A stretch of 64,000 nucleotides of DNA from Bryobacter sp. (GTDB lineage Bacteria > Acidobacteriota > Terriglobia > Bryobacterales > Bryobacteraceae). The translations under genes were made by a program, and so were the position numbers. Within the stretch, counting starts at the first letter, position 1. Every line of letters begins with the position of its first letter. The stretch covers positions 1 to 64,000 of the forward strand of contig JALHNI010000012.1 of assembly GCA_022843605.1 (NCBI GenBank), read 5' to 3'. Below are positions 61,326 through 64,000 of the stretch, in pieces. Below the pieces are notes generated by a model. The model was given only the letters and a program-made list of their open reading frames with translations, was not told the DNA's origin and did not search any database.

Positions 61326-62462
61326 CTATTGATTGACGGCGGAGATCGCCGGAATGTCGAAAAGACGGCTCCAGGCCCTAACACCTGACGCTTGGACGGC
61401 GGGGATCGGGGTGTTCTTGGTCCACACAGCGTTCGATATGGCGACAAGAACCGTTGGCCGTTCTGACACAGCCGTGAAAACTGGCCACACTATCAACTGC
61501 TCGTAGCAGATGAGCGCGGCGGTGCGTTGGCCTGAGACCCTGAGTGTCCGGCGTCCCCAGGGGCTCAGCGGGACGCGGTCCTTCGCGGCGATGGGATTCC
61601 ACATGACCCACGGTAGAGGGATGCTCTGCGCCACGGACGCCGTTTCAGTACCAGGGCGAAAAGGCACAGCCATCAGAACATTCCGGTAGTCTCGTCCGCC
61701 GTGGATCGGTAACCCGACCCCTAGAAGCAAAGTGCGTTTCTGCTGCGCGAGTTCGGCCAGGGTCGGTTGCCAGAATGCTTCCGTCGCTTCGGTCCAACGC
61801 GTGACAGCCAGTTCTGGGAACACAAGCACTTGGGCATCGTATAAGCGGACCGCCTGCTGAATCCACTCTGCGCTTCGGAACTCCGCGGCGGCGTCCTTCT
61901 TGTTCCGGATGTCGCCGAAGTTTGTGTCTACGCCGCGCCAACCGGCAGGCGGCGCGGGAACACGCGCGATGCCGTTCAGGGTCAACGTCAGCACCAGAAC
62001 GGTCGGTACAGTGCAGGCGGGACAGCGAGCTATGCCAAACGGTATGAGGGCAGTTGCGATCAGTCCGACCCAACAAGTACCAGGAAACAGGATGCCGGCC
62101 GAGGTCAACGGATTGGCAACGCCGATGATGCCAATGGGCGGAACCGCCGTTACAACCAATGGCAGAACTGCGCCCGGCAACAGCCAGCACGCCGCCAGTA
62201 CTGACGTCGCCAATCCTGTGATGACCAGCAGAAACGGGATCGCGTGCCACCCATAAAGTGCGATGCCTGCCGCAACCACCGGCCAGAGCGCTGCCGCATA
62301 GTAGGCGAACGCAATGCTTGCACGGTGAAGCCGTCTCGGGCGAGACTGACACAGAATCGGCAACGCGAGGCTTACCGGTATTAACGCCGCTGGGCCGGAC
62401 CATGCGACGACGCCCACCAGCGCCGCGACCAACATGCGAATCCGCAGTTCCCGGTCAACCAT
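61326..62462 (-). CDS. traB: TraB-like conjugation protein (carbon-nitrogen hydrolase fold)
   Basis: The 378-aa protein has an N-terminal membrane part of about five segments (residues 10-165) and a C-terminal carbon-nitrogen hydrolase domain like apolipoprotein N-acyltransferase. The Glu is in VLVFPELAVTRW and the Cys in ALICYEQLIVWP. Plasmid TraB proteins of this type sit next to TraF in conjugation operons. ATG 62462 was chosen because GAGG precedes it, 8 bp after the traF stop; the longer frame overlaps traF. Confidence 0.82.
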   Translation of the reverse strand: MVDRELRIRMLVAALVGVVAWSGPAALIPVSLALPILCQSRPRRLHRASIAFAYYAAALWPVVAAGIALYGWHAIPFLLVITGLATSVLAACWLLPGAVLPLVVTAVPPIGIIGVANPLTSAGILFPGTCWVGLIATALIPFGIARCPACTVPTVLVLTLTLNGIARVPAPPAGWRGVDTNFGDIRNKKDAAAEFRSAEWIQQAVRLYDAQVLVFPELAVTRWTEATEAFWQPTLAELAQQKRTLLLGVGLPIHGGRDYRNVLMAVPFRPGTETASVAQSIPLPWVMWNPIAAKDRVPLSPWGRRTLRVSGQRTAALICYEQLIVWPVFTAVSERPTVLVAISNAVWTKNTPIPAVQASGVRAWSRLFDIPAISAVNQ

Positions 62463-62469
62463 AGCAACC

Positions 62470-63027
62470 TCATTCGAACAACCAAAGAGGCCGCATCCGG
62501 TAGAGGACCTGGTCCGCGCGAATGGGGCCGAGGTAGCGGCTATCGTAGCTGCCGGGATGGAAGGTGGAAGCAACCCAGAGGGTTCCGGGCTCGACACGAT
62601 AGCTACCGGCGGGCCACGCCTGCAATGGCCGTCGTTTTCCGTCGAATGGCAGAGGAGCCGTGTTGGGCAGGAGTCTGTGCTCGACCGCGATTCCCTTGGC
62701 GGACACCACAACGTTCTGACCAGGGAACGCAATCACCGGCTTCATCAACGGTGGTGCGCCATCAGGGCAGCCGAAGCCGTAGCTCCGCCCGCGATATCCG
62801 CGGGCCGCGCTCTCGTCCATCGCGTCCTTCGACGGACAGAACGCAATGAGCTGGGCATTCGGGTCGTACGAAATCAGGTAGAGGCCGAGCGGCAAGGATC
62901 GAGTCATGTTGATGCGAATCCCGTAAGCCCACATTCCGATCAACGCGCCGATGACGAAGACGCAGGACGGCAGGATGGCCATCGCGAGCAGGCGGACCCT
63001 ACATGGGCCAATCTTCGGCGACTTCAT
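62470..63027 (-). CDS. traF: TraF-like S26 signal peptidase for conjugation
   Basis: The 185-aa protein has one membrane segment (about residues 15-35) and the S26 protease signature, with nucleophile Ser in TRSLPLGLY and general-base Lys in LMKPVIAFPGQNVVV. TraF-type peptidases mature pilin subunits in plasmid transfer. ATG 63027 follows GGAGGTG and overlaps the ssb gene by 29 bp. Confidence 0.85.
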   Translation of the reverse strand: MKSPKIGPCRVRLLAMAILPSCVFVIGALIGMWAYGIRINMTRSLPLGLYLISYDPNAQLIAFCPSKDAMDESAARGYRGRSYGFGCPDGAPPLMKPVIAFPGQNVVVSAKGIAVEHRLLPNTAPLPFDGKRRPLQAWPAGSYRVEPGTLWVASTFHPGSYDSRYLGPIRADQVLYRMRPLWLFE

Positions 63028-63430
63028 CGTCCACCTCCGGTTCAGCCGCCAATGCATCGGCGGGTTGGTTTTCCTGCGTCGCCTCCACGTTCGCGAAGCC
63101 AGGGATTCGCGCGATCAACGCGACACTTCGAGCGACAACTTCGACCACGCGGCGACGCTTGCTTCCGTCGCTCGGTTCGAATTCCCTGATCTGAAGGCTC
63201 CCATCGACGAACACGTTATCGCCCTTTGCCAGGCGCTCGGCAACGTCGGCGACCACGCCGTAGCAAACGATGTTGTGCCAGTTGGTGTGTTCCTGTTTTC
63301 CCTTGTTCCGGTCCGTGAAGGTGTAGCTCTCCGCCAGTCGCAGATTCACGACCTTTGTGCCGGTGGGAAGAAAGCGGGCTTGGGCATCCTTGCCTAGATA
63401 GCCCGCGACTTCGACTCGATTTCGCTGCAT
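62999..63430 (-). CDS. ssb: Single-stranded DNA-binding protein
   Basis: The 143-aa protein has an OB fold with VEVAGYLGKDAQARFLPTG, WHNIVCYG and VFVDGSLQIREFEP, plus an acidic C-terminal tail ending DEVAEDWPM. This differs from the classical DDxPF tip. Element-encoded SSB coats transferred DNA. It overlaps the upstream TraG end by 37 bp. Confidence 0.92.
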   Translation of the reverse strand: MQRNRVEVAGYLGKDAQARFLPTGTKVVNLRLAESYTFTDRNKGKQEHTNWHNIVCYGVVADVAERLAKGDNVFVDGSLQIREFEPSDGSKRRRVVEVVARSVALIARIPGFANVEATQENQPADALAAEPEVDDEVAEDWPM

Positions 63431-64000
63431 GGTTCTTCGCTCCTTTTGTTGGGATAGCCCCCGTTAGGATTGTTTCCTTCTTCGTCGTTCGGGTTGTGAT
63501 GGTGTTCTTGCGGCGGCCGGACTTGCTCCGCGTTCTCGAGTTCGTCCATTACGCCGACCGATGGCGGTTTCACGCGCGCGGCGGCTGAGTTGACCTGGAT
63601 CGACTTCGGTATCGGCGCGTGCGTTGCGGTGGTCATGTCGTCACCGTCATTCGCGGCGTCTGGTTTTGCAGTAGGAGGGTCAAGCACCTCGGGGGCACTG
63701 ATCACGTTCAAAGTCTTGTCGATGTCTGGCTGTGCGCGAACCGCGCCGTCGCTGTCGATCATGGTGAACGATACCGGTGGCTTTTCGGCGGCGCGCTTGG
63801 CCAGTTCGGGATCCAAGAAGTAGAGGAGTTGCTTGCCGTAGATCGGTCGATGTCCGGCAACGAAGATGAGCATGTCGCCGGGCTCAACGATCCGTTCGTG
63901 CTCTCCGTCGCCGGTCTTCAGCGGTGGCCGGAGCCGCATCACTTCATCCGGCGTCATGAGCGGGCGCTCGACCTGTTCGAGGCTCGCGTTCATGTGGTCG
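63394..64000 (-). CDS. traG: C-terminal part of type IV coupling protein (TraG/VirD4-like)
   Basis: The frame has no stop up to the window edge and its 5' part lies beyond it. The visible part begins NASLEQVERPLMTPDEVMRL and continues LIFVAGHRPIYGKQLLYFL and DPELAKRAAEKPPV. That is the C-terminal region of conjugal coupling ATPases, followed by a long disordered Pro/Asn-rich tail. The catalytic domain is not visible here. Confidence 0.75.
   Translation of the reverse strand, partial: DHMNASLEQVERPLMTPDEVMRLRPPLKTGDGEHERIVEPGDMLIFVAGHRPIYGKQLLYFLDPELAKRAAEKPPVSFTMIDSDGAVRAQPDIDKTLNVISAPEVLDPPTAKPDAANDGDDMTTATHAPIPKSIQVNSAAARVKPPSVGVMDELENAEQVRPPQEHHHNPNDEEGNNPNGGYPNKRSEEPCSEIESKSRAI

Larger units (their letters stand above)
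50047..64000. mobile_element. Left part of an integrative conjugative element
   Basis: The segment starts at tRNA-Thr with an integrase, carries an AbiE pair and a methyltransferase-HD-ATPase cargo operon, and ends in TraG, SSB, TraF, TraB and VirB1-like genes all on the - strand. The host sequence to the left is normal chromosomal gene content. The right end is not in the window. Confidence 0.85.

Noticed and set aside
50050-64000. Second copy of the tRNA-Thr 3' end (attR)
   Set aside because: I did not find a matching GGGTGGCTCCA with its T arm to the right, so the right border is outside the window.

Overview
The window is high-GC bacterial DNA. It most resembles an acidobacterium of the Bryobacterales/Solibacter type. 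This rests on gene content, not a database search: DUF1501 proteins paired with DUF1549/DUF1553 and DUF1800 partners, an FG-GAP/UnbV repeat protein with a TPR partner, a very large Oar-like TonB-dependent receptor, ECF sigma factors coupled to a Ser/Thr kinase, and small-molecule two-component signalling next to a sugar-binding protein.

Layout, left to right. (1) 1-12.7 kb: a structured leader and a small membrane protein, then a penicillin-acylase-family hydrolase, a NagA-like deacetylase, an FG-GAP/UnbV plus TPR pair, a DUF1501 plus DUF1549/1553 pair and a beta-lactamase-fold lipoprotein. (2) 12.7-20.2 kb: a TonB-dependent receptor divergent from a binding protein, sensor kinase and response regulator operon. 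Two copies of an operator-like motif lie between them. (3) 20.3-20.7 kb: a decayed fatty acid desaturase. (4) 20.8-29.7 kb: an eight-gene + strand cluster of ECF sigma factor, zinc-finger anti-sigma/TPR protein, TPR-CHAT protease, two paralogous unknown proteins ending in a Cys-rich motif, a trypsin-like protease, a second ECF sigma factor and a Ser/Thr kinase. This is the best candidate in the window for an undescribed system. (5) 29.7-46.9 kb: largely housekeeping genes on the - strand. They are gatB, a DUF1501/DUF1800 pair, gapA, and a compact run of Trm112-like, heptosyltransferase-like, MsbA-like, YicC, gmk, rpoZ, coaBC, udg, tmk and holB genes. (6) 46.95-50.05 kb: a lipoprotein binding protein and a YfhO-like membrane protein whose frame runs into tRNA-Thr(CGT).

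From the tRNA rightward (about 50.0-64 kb) lies the left part of an integrative conjugative element, which continues past the window. It has a tyrosine integrase whose 3' end reads antisense into the tRNA, an AbiE-type toxin-antitoxin pair with an 11-bp palindrome at its start, and a four-gene putative defence operon (C5 DNA methyltransferase, HD-domain protein, P-loop ATPase, unknown). It also has an IS3-family insertion that splits the HD gene, and conjugation genes (VirB1-like transglycosylase, TraB, TraF, SSB, C-terminus of TraG/VirD4). Excising the IS and one copy of its 4-bp target duplication restores the HD frame exactly, so the insertion is probably recent.

Many long opposite-strand open frames are shadows caused by high GC and were left out. 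No rRNA and no CRISPR array were seen.
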